NCBI RefSeq assembly: GCF_020616555.1
Contig: NZ_CP085173.1
Span: forward strand, 7,146,001 to 7,210,000
Direction: 5' to 3'
DNA from: Streptomyces longhuiensis
Lineage (GTDB): Bacteria > Actinomycetota > Actinomycetes > Streptomycetales > Streptomycetaceae
Length of the DNA: 64,000 nucleotides
Both the position numbers and the translations under genes were made by a program. Positions 1-9,450 of the stretch are shown here, piece by piece. The notes under the pieces are model-generated. The model did not search any database. It saw nothing but the letters and a program-made list of their open reading frames with translations, and was not told the DNA's origin. Position 1 is the stretch's first letter. Each line of letters begins with the position of its first letter.

Positions 1-1
1 G

Positions 2-502
2 GGTGTCATCAGCTTCGGCGCCGCGGTCGGCCTGACGACGGTCTGCCTGATCCTCCTCCTCGGCCAGACCCGGGTGTTCTTCGCGATGAGCCGTGACGGG
101 CTGCTGCCGCGCTTCTTCTCGGTCGTCCACCCGAAGTTCAAGACCCCGTACCGGCCGACCATCCTGCTCGGCGTGATCATCGCGATCCTGGCCGGGTTCA
201 CCAGCCTCAGCGAGCTCGCGGAACTGGTGAACATCGGCACGCTCTTCGCGTTCGTCGTCGTGGCGCTGGGCGTCATCATCCTGCGCCGCACCCGCCCCGA
301 CCTGCCCCGCGCCTTCCGCACCCCCCTGGTGCCGTTCCTCCCGATCCTGTCGGTGATCGCGTCCCTGTGGCTGATGCTGAACCTGCCCGCGGAGACCTGG
401 ATCCGCTTCGCCGTCTGGATGCTGATCGGCTGCATCGTGTACCTCGCGTACGGGCACTCGCACAGCCGGCTGGGGCGGCAGGAGGAGGCGGGCCTGCAGT
501 AG
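2..502 (+). CDS. Amino-acid permease (APC superfamily), C-terminal part
   Basis: The reading frame is open from base 2, so the start lies before the window. The visible 166 or so residues begin inside a hydrophobic helix and continue with a cytoplasmic loop (GQTRVFFAMSRDGLLPRFF) that is characteristic of cationic amino-acid transporters of the APC superfamily. At least four more hydrophobic segments follow, then a short charged tail ending EEAGLQ. The family are inner-membrane secondary transporters that import amino acids, usually by proton symport. Substrate cannot be decided from this fragment. The next gene converges on it, with only about 34 bases between the two stop codons. Confidence 0.85.
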   Translation, partial: GVISFGAAVGLTTVCLILLLGQTRVFFAMSRDGLLPRFFSVVHPKFKTPYRPTILLGVIIAILAGFTSLSELAELVNIGTLFAFVVVALGVIILRRTRPDLPRAFRTPLVPFLPILSVIASLWLMLNLPAETWIRFAVWMLIGCIVYLAYGHSHSRLGRQEEAGLQ

Positions 503-536
503 GGGCCGCCGGGTCCGGGTCGTGTCTGACGCCGGG

Positions 537-1625
537 TCAGCCGCCCTGCGCCGGGGACTTCTTGGCGGACTCGGGGATCTCGCCGCCCGTGCGGATCGCC
601 TTCCACAGCTGCGTGGCCTGGGGCTCGGCGGCCACGACGCGGTTGGGGTCCGCGGTGTCGTACCGCACCGGCAGCATGATCGTCTCCATGGTGGCCGGGT
701 CGACGCCGTGCATGCTGCGGCTGAACTCGGCCAGGGACTTCAGTGACGCGAGGTCGGAGTCGGTGGTCAGCGACGAGGTGAGGCTGTCCGCGATCTTGAA
801 CGTCTTCGTCGGGCTGCCCAGCAGATCCTGCTTCTTGACCTCGCCGAGCAGCGCGATCATGAACTGCTGCTGGAGGCCGATGCGTCCGAGGTCGCTGCCG
901 TCGCCGATGCCGTGCCGGGTCCGCACGAAGGCCAGCGACTGGGTGCCGTTCAACTTGTGGGTGCCCGCGCTCAGTTCGAGGCCGCTGGACTTGTCGTGGA
1001 TCGGCTTGTCGACGGTCACGGTGACGCCGCCTATCGCGTCGACGAGTCCCTTGAACCCGGAGAAGTCGATCTCCATGAAGTGGTCCATGCGCACCCCGGA
1101 CATGGCCTCGACGGTCTTGACCACACAGGCCGGACCGGCGAGCGAGTACACGGAGTTGAACATCACGCGCTTCGCCGAGGGGATCTCGGAGCCGTCCGAC
1201 TTGGTGCACTCGGGGCGGGTCACCAGGGTGTCCCGGGGGATGCTGACGGCGGTGGCCCGCGTGCGGCCCTCGGGTATGTGCATCACCAGCGCGGTGTCGG
1301 AGCGGGCGCCCGCGACCTTGCCGGTGCCCAGGTCCGCGTTGTCCCCGGCGCGCGAGTCCGAGCCGAGGACCAGGATGTTCTGACCGCTGGTCGGAAGCTT
1401 CTCGGGACGGTCGTCGCCGATCGCCTTGTCGAGGTCGACCCCGCTGATGTTGCCGTTGAGATCGCTGTAGAGCCAGTAACCCGTGCCGCCGACGACGAGC
1501 GCGAGGACGAGCAGGGACAGGAGCACGATCCTGCCGGTGCGGCGCTTCTTCGGAGCCTTGCGGCTGCGCTTGCCGGGCGAGCTCCGGCGGGACGGCGGCA
1601 CAGCGGTGCTCAGGTCATGGCTCAT
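537..1625 (-). CDS. LCP (LytR-CpsA-Psr) family cell-wall glycopolymer ligase
   Basis: This is a 362-residue type II membrane protein. A basic cytoplasmic N-terminus (many K/R around residues 10-30) precedes one transmembrane helix at about 31-52, then an extracellular LCP catalytic domain. Diagnostic features are ILVLGSDSR, the ARSDTALVMHI strand and IPRDTLV, whose Asp/Arg residues bind pyrophosphate in the family. LCP enzymes move lipid-linked wall polymers (teichoic acids, arabinogalactan, capsule) onto peptidoglycan. I chose the ATG at 1625 because GAGGAC lies about 8 nt before it; an in-frame TTG six codons earlier is less likely. The link to the glycerophosphotransferase-like genes at 3.3-12.2 kb is inference from proximity. 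Confidence 0.9.
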   Translation of the reverse strand: MSHDLSTAVPPSRRSSPGKRSRKAPKKRRTGRIVLLSLLVLALVVGGTGYWLYSDLNGNISGVDLDKAIGDDRPEKLPTSGQNILVLGSDSRAGDNADLGTGKVAGARSDTALVMHIPEGRTRATAVSIPRDTLVTRPECTKSDGSEIPSAKRVMFNSVYSLAGPACVVKTVEAMSGVRMDHFMEIDFSGFKGLVDAIGGVTVTVDKPIHDKSSGLELSAGTHKLNGTQSLAFVRTRHGIGDGSDLGRIGLQQQFMIALLGEVKKQDLLGSPTKTFKIADSLTSSLTTDSDLASLKSLAEFSRSMHGVDPATMETIMLPVRYDTADPNRVVAAEPQATQLWKAIRTGGEIPESAKKSPAQGG

Positions 1626-1956
1626 CGCGGGGTGTCCTCGCAACTAGTGCCCGGTGGGCAGGGGCAGCAGACAGACCGCGGAGAACCGGGTCTGTGCCGC
1701 GCGGCTGACGCTTGGTTGGGACTGAACTATAGACATGTACTCGAAAACTCTTATGAGTGAAGTGCCCGGTTGGTCAGGGGAGCTGGGGCCGCGCGGGGCC
1801 GTCCCGGCACCCTCCCGAGCCCGCCGGAATGGCTGCCACCTGTGACTTTTCCTGTGCCGATGGAACAGGGGTACGGGCGTTCGTACAGGCATATGATGTG
1901 TCGAATTCTGGAATGATCTGTGAACGCCGGGCTCGGCGCGGGAGGGGACGGCACAC
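1626..1956. promoter_or_regulatory. Divergent intergenic region, LCP gene / propeller gene
   Basis: About 330 bases without a credible gene separate two divergent reading frames, so promoters for both should lie here. It is AT-richer than its surroundings near 1720-1760 and 1890-1915. A TATAGT hexamer on the minus strand (1726-1731) and a TATGAT hexamer on the plus strand (1892-1897) are plausible -10 elements, but neither has a convincing -35. A 7-bp inverted repeat (1671-1677 with 1689-1695) lies in the leader of the LCP gene and could be an operator or a leader hairpin. Confidence 0.3.
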
Positions 1957-3087
1957 ATGCGCGGTAGAGGTGCGCAGACGGTGGACCGGCGGACCCGATC
2001 CGGCGTCGACGTCGAGGAGCGGCCCCGGGCGGCATCCGCGGCGGCGGCGGCCACGGGGTCGTGGCTGCTGCGGGGGAACGACGACCGCCTCACGGTGTAC
2101 GCGCTCGTCGACGGTGGCGTCAACCGCTGGACGGAGACCGCCGTCGGCAGCGGGCGCTGGACCCGGCCGGACTTCTTCCCCGTCGCAGGACTGACCTCCC
2201 TCACCGTCGTCCAGGGCGCGAACCGCTATGCGCACTTCCTCGGACGCAGGGAGAAGCGGCCGAGTGGCGGCGCCGCGAAGGTCGACCTGGTCTACGCCGT
2301 GCAGTACCAGTCGGGACGGACGCTGGGGGAATGGCGTTCCCTGGGCAACCCGTACCGCGACGCGAGGGACGCGGCGACGCTCGGCGACCCGGCCGCGGCC
2401 GTCGACGGACAGGGCACGGTCCATGTCTTCGTCTCGGGCGGCGCCGGCGGCGTCATGGTGCGCCGGGAGTCCAAGAGCGGGGCGTGGGAGGCGTGGCAGG
2501 ACCTGCGCGGTGGTGAGGTCGTGGGCGGGCTCGCCGCCGCGGCGACCTCTGCCGGACCGGTCGAACTCCTCGCGCCGGGGCGCAGGTCGGTGATGCGCTG
2601 GGTGCAGATGGAGCAGGGCGGGGACCTGCGCCGTGCGCAGGACCTCGTGCCTGCCCCGGTGCCCGGTTCGGCGGCGCTCCTGGAGACCGGCCCCGGGATC
2701 TTCACCGCGTACTGGAGTGAGCAGAGCGGGACCGGCGTCTACGCGCAGCGGCCCGGCGAATGGGCTTTCCCCGTGGGCGGAGCCCCGGGGGAGGGACCCC
2801 ATTCCACGCTGCGCGCCCTCGTCGACGGTTATGACTGCACGGTCCTGGCCCACCAGGGGCACACGGGAACGGCCGTGCTGGGCGTCTGCGGCACCGGTGG
2901 TGAATCCGCCGGACTGTGGTGGACCGACACGGGGGTGGCCTGTGCCGGCACTCCCGCTCTGGCATTGGACGGGCGGGGGCGGGTCGTCATGGCGACGGTC
3001 GCCACGGACGGCAGCGTTCTGGTGAGCCGGCAGCGTCCGGAGCCCGGGCTCACTCTGTCCGACTGGGACCGCCTGCCCGGCAATTGA
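1957..3087 (+). CDS. Predicted beta-propeller protein of unknown function
   Basis: A 376-residue protein with no clear signal peptide or membrane segment. From about residue 33 on it is built of repeating short strands with W-x-D/G turns (for example GSWLLRGNDDRLTVYALVDGG, then VNRWTETAVGSGRWT, EAWQDLRGG, GLWWTDTG, LSDWDRLPG). This is the pattern of PLL-type or sialidase-like beta-propellers that bind sugars or other ligands; the assignment rests on this pattern only. Residues 1-30 are Arg/Ala-rich and probably disordered. It lies between the LCP gene and the Stealth gene, so a surface-polysaccharide role is possible but unproven. The GTG start at 1986 region is less attractive than the ATG at 1957. 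Confidence 0.55.
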   Translation: MRGRGAQTVDRRTRSGVDVEERPRAASAAAAATGSWLLRGNDDRLTVYALVDGGVNRWTETAVGSGRWTRPDFFPVAGLTSLTVVQGANRYAHFLGRREKRPSGGAAKVDLVYAVQYQSGRTLGEWRSLGNPYRDARDAATLGDPAAAVDGQGTVHVFVSGGAGGVMVRRESKSGAWEAWQDLRGGEVVGGLAAAATSAGPVELLAPGRRSVMRWVQMEQGGDLRRAQDLVPAPVPGSAALLETGPGIFTAYWSEQSGTGVYAQRPGEWAFPVGGAPGEGPHSTLRALVDGYDCTVLAHQGHTGTAVLGVCGTGGESAGLWWTDTGVACAGTPALALDGRGRVVMATVATDGSVLVSRQRPEPGLTLSDWDRLPGN

Positions 3088-3309
3088 GCCTTCCTCTACA
3101 CCAAACTCCACGGCATGGCTAGACCTAAAAAAGGTTGTACTGGCCGAAAGTGATGATCCTCACCCCTCCTCGTGACGCTTAGTTGAAGCCTTGACCTGTA
3201 ATTTGGGTAAAGGTCGTGTGAGAGTCCGGTGAATGCCCGGTAAGCGGGTCGTCGCGGTGGCGCAAGTGCCACGAGCCCGGGGCTGCAAGGTGGGGACGGT
3301 GGTTGCCTC
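3088..3309 (+). promoter_or_regulatory. Leader/promoter region of the Stealth-glycosyltransferase cluster
   Basis: This 222-base gap contains the AT-richest stretch of the first 5 kb (about 3120-3215). There is an imperfect inverted repeat GACCT...AGGTC (3193-3215) and a TTGACC hexamer at 3191-3196, but no good -10 at proper spacing. It is the only sizeable gap before four rightward genes, so their promoter is expected here. Assignment is by position. Confidence 0.3.
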
Positions 3310-5118
3310 GTGGGTGGGTCGGACAACCCTGAGTCCGGTGCGCTGGTTTCGGCGTACCGGTCCGCGGTCCCGGTCGGCGCCAGGCAGCGCATCGTCCGCG
3401 GTGTACCGACCCCGGTCCGCAAGGCCGTGAAGTCCTCGCTCAACGTGGCCGACACCGTCCGTTCCGCGACAGTCGTCTGGGCCATGGGGGGCAAGCGCAG
3501 GGCGCCCCGCCACAGCGCCGCCTACAGCCAGCGCGTCGTCCGTGTCGGGCGCCGCCACATGCGCGCGCTGACGGTCGCCGGCGCCACGGACTGGGCGGCC
3601 AGGGCCCGCAACCTGAACATCGTCGTCTCGGTCCTGGACGCCGCGGGCATCGACTACTTCTGCGTGCGGGGTACGGCCAACGGGCTGCCGGCCGTGGCCA
3701 TCCCCGCCACGTCCCGCCCGGCCGCCGAGGAAGTGCTCCAGCTGGCCTTCGCGCAGGCACCCGGCTATGTCGGTCCGGCCGGCGGCGACGAGGCACGGAT
3801 GGAGCCCGGCGACGAGGAGCGGTCGTGGCGGGCGCTGCGCAAGAACAAGGTGCTGCGGGTCGCGTGGTACGTGTGCGACCCGACCCAGCAGCTCGTCTTC
3901 GGCGCGGCCGCCGGCTGCGACCTCGAAGTGTGGGCCGAGCGTGACGGGGAGCTGAAGGCTCCCCGCGCCAACCGGGTCATCGACGCCGTCCCGGTGGACG
4001 CCCCCCGCAAGTCGGCGCCCCAGCGACTCTTCAGCCCCATACCTCCCGCGTACCACACGGGCGATGCCCGCACGCTGCCCGAGTTCTCCGTGCAGCTCCC
4101 CGAGGACCACCAGTTCCCCATCGACGTCGTCTACACCTGGGTCGACGACTCGGACCCCGTCTGGCGGGCGCAGCGCGACCGGATGCGCCAGGGGTTCTCC
4201 GGGGACGAGCTGCACGAGCAGGCGGCGAACGACGCGCGCTACACCAGCCGTGACGAGCTGCGCTATTCGCTGCGGTCGCTCCATCAGAACGCGCCCTGGG
4301 TGCGCAACGTCTACCTCGTGACGGCGGGGCAGGTCCCGTCCTGGCTCAACGTGCGGCACCCGAACCTCCGGGTGGTGGACCACCGGGAGATCTTCTCCGA
4401 CCCCGCCGCCCTGCCCACGTTCAACTCCCATGCCATCGAGAGCCAGCTGCACCACATCCCCGGGCTCTCGGAGTGCTTCCTCTATCTGAACGACGACGTG
4501 TTCTTCGGGCGGCCGGTGACGCCCGCACATTTCTTCCACCCGAACGGCATCACCAAGTTCTTCACGTCGCCCGCACTGATACCCGGCGGCGGAATCGCCT
4601 CGACCGATCTTCCCGTCAACGCCGCCGGGAAGAACAGCCGCTGGCTCATCGCGCAGAAATTCGGCACCGCCATTTCCCAGAAGATGAAGCACACACCGCA
4701 CGCGCTGCGCGGGAGCGTGCTCCAGGAGATCGAGGAGACCTTCACGGAGGAGCACGCCGCGACGCAGCACTCGCGCTTCCGCTCTCCCGGTGACGTCCCG
4801 ATCGCCTCGTCGCTGCACCACTACTTCGCCTACCACTCCGCGCGGGCGACCGTGGGCGACATCCAGTACCGGTACATCGACCTCTCGGCCGACCTCGCCG
4901 AGCGGCGCCTGAACACACTCCTCGCCAACCGGAACATGGACACCTTCTGCCTCAACGACACGGTCGAATCCGCCGATCCGGAGCGGCAGAAGGAAATGCT
5001 GGCGAGTTTCCTCGACGCGTACTTCCCGGTGCCCAGCCCTTACGAAGTGCCGGAACACGTGAACATTCTCGAACAGAGCGCGGATCTCGACGAACTCGTG
5101 AAGGCCGCCGACCGATGA
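3310..5118 (+). CDS. Stealth family sugar-phosphate transferase
   Basis: A 602-residue protein. All four Stealth conserved regions can be read in the second half: CR1 IDVVYTWVDDSDPVW (about 270), CR2 RYTSRDELRYSLRSLH through FLYLNDDVFFG (about 310-400), CR3 around SLHHYFAYHSARA (about 500) and CR4 around CLNDTVESADP (about 545). Stealth enzymes transfer a sugar-1-phosphate from a nucleotide sugar, building phosphodiester-linked capsule or wall polymers; the LNDD segment belongs to the catalytic site. Residues 1-250 look like a separate region without a recognised motif. GTG at 3310 is the first start in frame; its ribosome binding site is weak. It leads the glycerophosphotransferase-like genes that follow, which fits polymer synthesis. 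Confidence 0.88.
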   Translation: MGGSDNPESGALVSAYRSAVPVGARQRIVRGVPTPVRKAVKSSLNVADTVRSATVVWAMGGKRRAPRHSAAYSQRVVRVGRRHMRALTVAGATDWAARARNLNIVVSVLDAAGIDYFCVRGTANGLPAVAIPATSRPAAEEVLQLAFAQAPGYVGPAGGDEARMEPGDEERSWRALRKNKVLRVAWYVCDPTQQLVFGAAAGCDLEVWAERDGELKAPRANRVIDAVPVDAPRKSAPQRLFSPIPPAYHTGDARTLPEFSVQLPEDHQFPIDVVYTWVDDSDPVWRAQRDRMRQGFSGDELHEQAANDARYTSRDELRYSLRSLHQNAPWVRNVYLVTAGQVPSWLNVRHPNLRVVDHREIFSDPAALPTFNSHAIESQLHHIPGLSECFLYLNDDVFFGRPVTPAHFFHPNGITKFFTSPALIPGGGIASTDLPVNAAGKNSRWLIAQKFGTAISQKMKHTPHALRGSVLQEIEETFTEEHAATQHSRFRSPGDVPIASSLHHYFAYHSARATVGDIQYRYIDLSADLAERRLNTLLANRNMDTFCLNDTVESADPERQKEMLASFLDAYFPVPSPYEVPEHVNILEQSADLDELVKAADR

Positions 5119-5164
5119 GATCACCGTCCCCCGTCGCACCGTCCGCGAGTGGGTCCCGCCGCGC

Positions 5165-7903
5165 ATGAATTCCTATGACGTCACGCTGGTCGTGCCGGTC
5201 TACAACGTGGAGCAGTACCTCCAGGAGTGCCTGGACTCCATCGCGGCGCAGACCGTCTTCGAGCGCTGCGAGGTCATCCTCGTCGACAACGGCAGCAGCG
5301 ACGGTTCGTACCGGCTCTGCGCGGACTTCGCCCTGCGGCATGCCAACGCGACGGTGCTCGTGCGCCACGGGGGCGGCGCCGGAGCGGCGCGCAACCTCGG
5401 GATGGACCGTGCGACCGGTGCGCGCATCACCTTCTGCGACTCCGACGACGTGCTGCCGCCCACTGCCCTCGAACGCATGCTGGACGCCTCGCTCACCACC
5501 GGCGCACAGGTCGTCGTGGGCGCGATGGAGACGTTCCCCAAGCCGACCCGCTGGGCCTGGAAGGACCACTTCGGAAAGGGCGACCGGACGTTCGCGAGCA
5601 TCGCCGAGGCGCCCGAACTGGTGCACAGCGCGAGCGCTTGCAACAAGCTCTTCGACCTGTCCTATCTGCGTGCTCACCGCATCCGCTTCGCGGAGGGCGT
5701 CCACTTCGAGGATGCCTACGTCGGCGTCACCGCCCTCGTTCTCGCCACCCGTCTCGCCCTGGTCGACGCGTGCGTCTACAAGTACCGCAAGCGCGCCGCG
5801 GGGAACTCGACCATGGACGCCATCTGGACCCGGCGGCAGAACTACTGGGACCACCTCCAGCTGGTGGAGTACCTGCACGGGCTGGGAGCGTCCGTCCCCG
5901 CGCCGTCCCGGGCCGTGCTCGACCTCTTCCTCGTACGGAGCTATCAGGGCTTCGCGCTGCGGGCGCCCGACCTCTTCCAGGGGGCGGAGCTGGAGGAGAT
6001 CTACGCTCGGTGCCGCGCCGTCTACTGGAACGTCTCTCCCGACGTGATCGTCGCGGCCACGGCCGACGGTCGCCACCGGGTGGCCTACCACGCGTTCCTC
6101 ACCGGGGACTTCGGCCTCTTCGCCGACCGGGCGGCCAGGCTGCACCGGCTGTCCGTGCGCGACGGCCGGCCCTACTTCGTCGACGCGGCGCCGGACGGGC
6201 TGTCGTCACTGGTCGAAGCAACGCCCTTCACCGCCCATGTGGAGCACGTCCGCCGTCTGCCCGGCACCAGGATGCTGCGCATCTCCGGCCGTTTCGAGGT
6301 CTGCGGGATGCCGTTGGTCCGGCCGCTGCCCGGACGGCTCGGCCTGCGCGTGCGGGGGAGCCGCCTCAGCGCGCCCGCCACGCAGGTCCGCCGGCGCGAC
6401 ATGAAGAACCTCCGGCCCGACACGGAGTGGGGCGGCTTCACCGCCGACCTGCCCCTCGACGCCCTGCGGCCGGGCGCGCACGATCTCGAATTCGTCCTGG
6501 ACGTCGAGGGCGGCCAGACGGTCACCCCGTGCCTGGTCGCCGCGGGCTTCCTGCGCGGGGCACGCGTCGTGCGGCACCGGGGGACGCGGGTGGTGCCGCA
6601 CTGGCGGGGGAGCAACCGGGCGATCCTCATGGTCGTCGGCACCTCGCGCGGGCTCACCCGGCGCATCCGCGGCGGCCTGCTCGCCAAGGACGCCAAGCAC
6701 GTGCTGCGCAGACGGCCGTTCTGGAAGCAGCGCCTTGCGCGCCTGCTCACGAAACCCCTGTTCCTCGGCAGGGACATCCGGCTGTTCGGCGAGCGCGGAG
6801 ACACCGCGCAGGACAACGGCTGGCACCTCTTCCGTCATGAGCGCACCGCCGGGAAGCGCCGCGGGGCGTACTACGTCATCCGGGCCGGCAGCCCCGACCG
6901 TACGCACCTGGCGGGCCTCGGGCATGTCGTCGCGCACAGCTCCTGGAAGCACAAGCTGCTGATGCTCCACGCGTCCGCGCTGATCAACGCGTACGACATC
7001 GACACCTACATGCTCCCCGACGGCTGGGACCGGACCCGCTATCTCAAGCACCTGAACTGGCGGGTGGGCGCCCGCCGGGTGTTCCTCCAGCACGGTGTGA
7101 CGGACAAGGACGTGAGCAAGGGCCTGCACCGCAACCGCACGGGCGTCGACCTCATCCTCGCGGTGAGCCGCCACGAGGGGGAGTTCCTGTCGGCCGAACT
7201 CGGCTACGAGGGACAGGTGGCGGTCACCGGCTTCCCGCGCTTCGACGCGCTGGTACCCGACCGCGGCGGGCGCCGCATCCTGTTCATGCCGACGTGGCGC
7301 GCCTACCTGACCGTCCCCTCGTACAGCCGTGACGGCGGTGGCGAGGCGAAGCAAGCCATGCGGGACCGGTTCCTCGCCTCCACCTACCGGGACTTCATGG
7401 CCCGATTCCTCAACGACCCGAGCCTCCTGGCCGCCCTGGAACGGTACGACTACACCCTGGACTTCCTGCCGCACTACGAAATGCGCGCGGTGGTGGGCGA
7501 GATGGCGCCGGACCACGAGCGGGTCCGCATCATCGACCAGAACGAGATCAGCGTGCAGGACGCGATGCGCGGCTGCGACCTCTTCATCACCGACTGGTCC
7601 TCCACCGCCTTCGACGTCGCCTACCTCGGAACTCCCCTCGTCTACGCGCAGTTCGACGCCGAGGAGTACTGGGACGGGCATTACCGAAAAGGCTATTTCG
7701 ACGCCCACCGTGACGGCTTCGGCCCGGTCGGGGAAACCGTCGAGGACGTGGTGGGCGAAGTGATCCGCTACGTGCAGCGCGGCTGCGAAAGAGAACCTGA
7801 ATACCTGCGCAGGGTCGAGAAGTTCTTCGAGCACCATGACCAGCAGAACAACGTGAGGGCGTCGGAAGCGATCGAACGTCTCATTCGGGGGTCGAACCAT
7901 TGA
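5165..7903 (+). CDS. Bifunctional GT2 glycosyltransferase / CDP-glycerol glycerophosphotransferase
   Basis: A 912-residue two-domain cytoplasmic or membrane-peripheral enzyme. Residues 1-290 are a GT-A family 2 glycosyltransferase: VTLVVPVYNVEQYLQECLDS, LVDNGSSDGS and the metal-binding FCDSDDVLP. A middle beta-rich region (about 330-480) joins a TagB/TagF-like domain (about 540-905), shown by LQHGVT, MPTWR (about 707) and LFITDWSSTAFDVAYLGTP (about 806), motifs of CDP-glycerol:poly(glycerophosphate) glycerophosphotransferases. The likely role is adding sugar and glycerol-phosphate units to a wall teichoic-acid-like polymer. The donor could be another CDP-polyol. It is close in sequence to the gene at 9451 and is separated from the next gene by about 20 bases. 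Confidence 0.88.
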   Translation: MNSYDVTLVVPVYNVEQYLQECLDSIAAQTVFERCEVILVDNGSSDGSYRLCADFALRHANATVLVRHGGGAGAARNLGMDRATGARITFCDSDDVLPPTALERMLDASLTTGAQVVVGAMETFPKPTRWAWKDHFGKGDRTFASIAEAPELVHSASACNKLFDLSYLRAHRIRFAEGVHFEDAYVGVTALVLATRLALVDACVYKYRKRAAGNSTMDAIWTRRQNYWDHLQLVEYLHGLGASVPAPSRAVLDLFLVRSYQGFALRAPDLFQGAELEEIYARCRAVYWNVSPDVIVAATADGRHRVAYHAFLTGDFGLFADRAARLHRLSVRDGRPYFVDAAPDGLSSLVEATPFTAHVEHVRRLPGTRMLRISGRFEVCGMPLVRPLPGRLGLRVRGSRLSAPATQVRRRDMKNLRPDTEWGGFTADLPLDALRPGAHDLEFVLDVEGGQTVTPCLVAAGFLRGARVVRHRGTRVVPHWRGSNRAILMVVGTSRGLTRRIRGGLLAKDAKHVLRRRPFWKQRLARLLTKPLFLGRDIRLFGERGDTAQDNGWHLFRHERTAGKRRGAYYVIRAGSPDRTHLAGLGHVVAHSSWKHKLLMLHASALINAYDIDTYMLPDGWDRTRYLKHLNWRVGARRVFLQHGVTDKDVSKGLHRNRTGVDLILAVSRHEGEFLSAELGYEGQVAVTGFPRFDALVPDRGGRRILFMPTWRAYLTVPSYSRDGGGEAKQAMRDRFLASTYRDFMARFLNDPSLLAALERYDYTLDFLPHYEMRAVVGEMAPDHERVRIIDQNEISVQDAMRGCDLFITDWSSTAFDVAYLGTPLVYAQFDAEEYWDGHYRKGYFDAHRDGFGPVGETVEDVVGEVIRYVQRGCEREPEYLRRVEKFFEHHDQQNNVRASEAIERLIRGSNH

Positions 7904-7924
7904 TGTGGCGTGTCAGGAGGAAGT

Positions 7925-9400
7925 ATGTCCCAATCCAGCCGTGACGTGACCGTCGTCGTGCCGTTCCGCGATGTCCAGAATTTCTTCTCCGAATTCCTGG
8001 CCTCGGTGGCGGCACAGACGGCTTTCTCGCGTGCGCACGTGATACTCGTCGACAACGGCAGCACCGATCACTCGGTGGGTATCGCGAGTGAGTTCGCCGG
8101 TCTGTATCCCAACGTCGACCTGGTCTCGCAGCCGCACGGAAGAGCCGGCGACGCGCGGAACACGGGTATGGACATGGCCGCGACACCGTACATCGTCTTC
8201 TGGGACGCCGACGACATCGTGCCCGAGCGGTCCCTGGAAGTTCTGCGGAACACCATCATCAAGACCAGGGCCACCGTCGTCGTGGGCCGCGAGAAGCAGT
8301 TCCCGAAGCCGGTCAAGGCGCCGTGGCACAAGTACTTCGGCAAGAACGTCAAGACGGTGGACAGCGTCGTCGACATCCCCGACCTGATCCACTCGGCGTC
8401 CTGCTGGAACAAGATCTTCGACCTCGACCTGCTGCGCTCCCAGGGCATCCGGTTCGGCACCGCCACGGCCTTCGAGGACGCCTACGTCTCGATCCCCGCG
8501 CTGCTCCTGGCCGAGCGCATCTCGCTGGTCGACGCCCCCGTCTACGAGTACCGCAGGCGCGGCGACGGCACGTCCGTCATGGACACCCTCTGGGATCTCC
8601 CGCAGAACTACGCCGACCAGCTGGTGATGCTGGAGTACCTCGCGGCGATGCGTGAGCAGCTGACGCCGTACCAGCAGGAGACGCTGGAGCGGTTCCTCAT
8701 CCGCAGCATGCAGGGATTCCTGCTGAGGGCCCCGCGGGTGCTCAGCGAATCCGAGTGCCGGCAGCTCTTCGAGCGGTGCCGCGCCCTCTACTGGGGCATC
8801 ACCTCGGAGTCCTTCGTCCGCAGCACGAACGACACCCGGCACCGGCTGCCCTATCTCGCGCTGCACTTCGGGGACTTCGACCTCTTCCACCGCCCGGCCG
8901 CCGTCCTCGGCGCAGTCTTCGGCCGTGAGGCGGACCTTTACGTCGACTACCCGGGCACGTCCTGGGCGCTGCCGCTCACGAAGGTCACGTCGGTTCCGGC
9001 CCGCATCGAGGGGATCTCCGCCGCTGACGGCGGAAACGCGGTCGTCCACGGGCGGTTCTCGGTGAACGGTATTCCCGACGAACTGCTGGAGAAGATCGAA
9101 CTGCAGGTCTGGTTCGAGCGGAGCGGCAAGACCCTTCCGGCGGTGAACCACGGACAGGTCCACGACCAGGCGGGTCAGGGCGGAGCCGCCTTCAGCGTCA
9201 CCCTCGACCCCCGGGAGTTCCCGGCCGGCGCCTTCCCCGTACGGCTCGTGCTGTGCACCCGGGGCAGGAACGTCTCGCGGCCGTGCGGTGTGTCCCCCGG
9301 CGTCGTCCAGCAGCCCCCGGTGACCGGTTTCCACGGCCTCACGCGCATCGCCGCCGAGGGCTCGGACGCCCGGCTCGTCGTCGAGTCCACGCAAGCCTGA
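7925..9400 (+). CDS. GT2 glycosyltransferase, paralogue lacking the glycerophosphotransferase domain
   Basis: A 491-residue protein homologous to the first half of both neighbours: VTVVVPFRDVQNFFSEFLAS, LVDNGSTDHS, FWDADDIVP as the metal site, then the middle region ending about residue 490. It stops just where the TagF-like domain begins in the genes at 5165 and 9451. ATG at 7925 is chosen because a perfect AGGAGG sits at 7915-7920; a GTG at 7910 overlaps that site. No frameshift remnant of the missing domain is seen after the stop, since the next gene starts 50 bases on. It probably adds one sugar during synthesis of the same polymer. Confidence 0.85.
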   Translation: MSQSSRDVTVVVPFRDVQNFFSEFLASVAAQTAFSRAHVILVDNGSTDHSVGIASEFAGLYPNVDLVSQPHGRAGDARNTGMDMAATPYIVFWDADDIVPERSLEVLRNTIIKTRATVVVGREKQFPKPVKAPWHKYFGKNVKTVDSVVDIPDLIHSASCWNKIFDLDLLRSQGIRFGTATAFEDAYVSIPALLLAERISLVDAPVYEYRRRGDGTSVMDTLWDLPQNYADQLVMLEYLAAMREQLTPYQQETLERFLIRSMQGFLLRAPRVLSESECRQLFERCRALYWGITSESFVRSTNDTRHRLPYLALHFGDFDLFHRPAAVLGAVFGREADLYVDYPGTSWALPLTKVTSVPARIEGISAADGGNAVVHGRFSVNGIPDELLEKIELQVWFERSGKTLPAVNHGQVHDQAGQGGAAFSVTLDPREFPAGAFPVRLVLCTRGRNVSRPCGVSPGVVQQPPVTGFHGLTRIAAEGSDARLVVESTQA

Positions 9401-9450
9401 TCAACATCCGCTCCAGAGATGGGGTATTCGGCAGAAAACAGGAGTCATAA

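Noticed and set aside
2770..2805. Second palindromic repeat element inside the propeller gene
   Set aside because: The G/C runs here are similar to, but do not match, the element at 54894 and can be explained by coding for GGAPGEGP.
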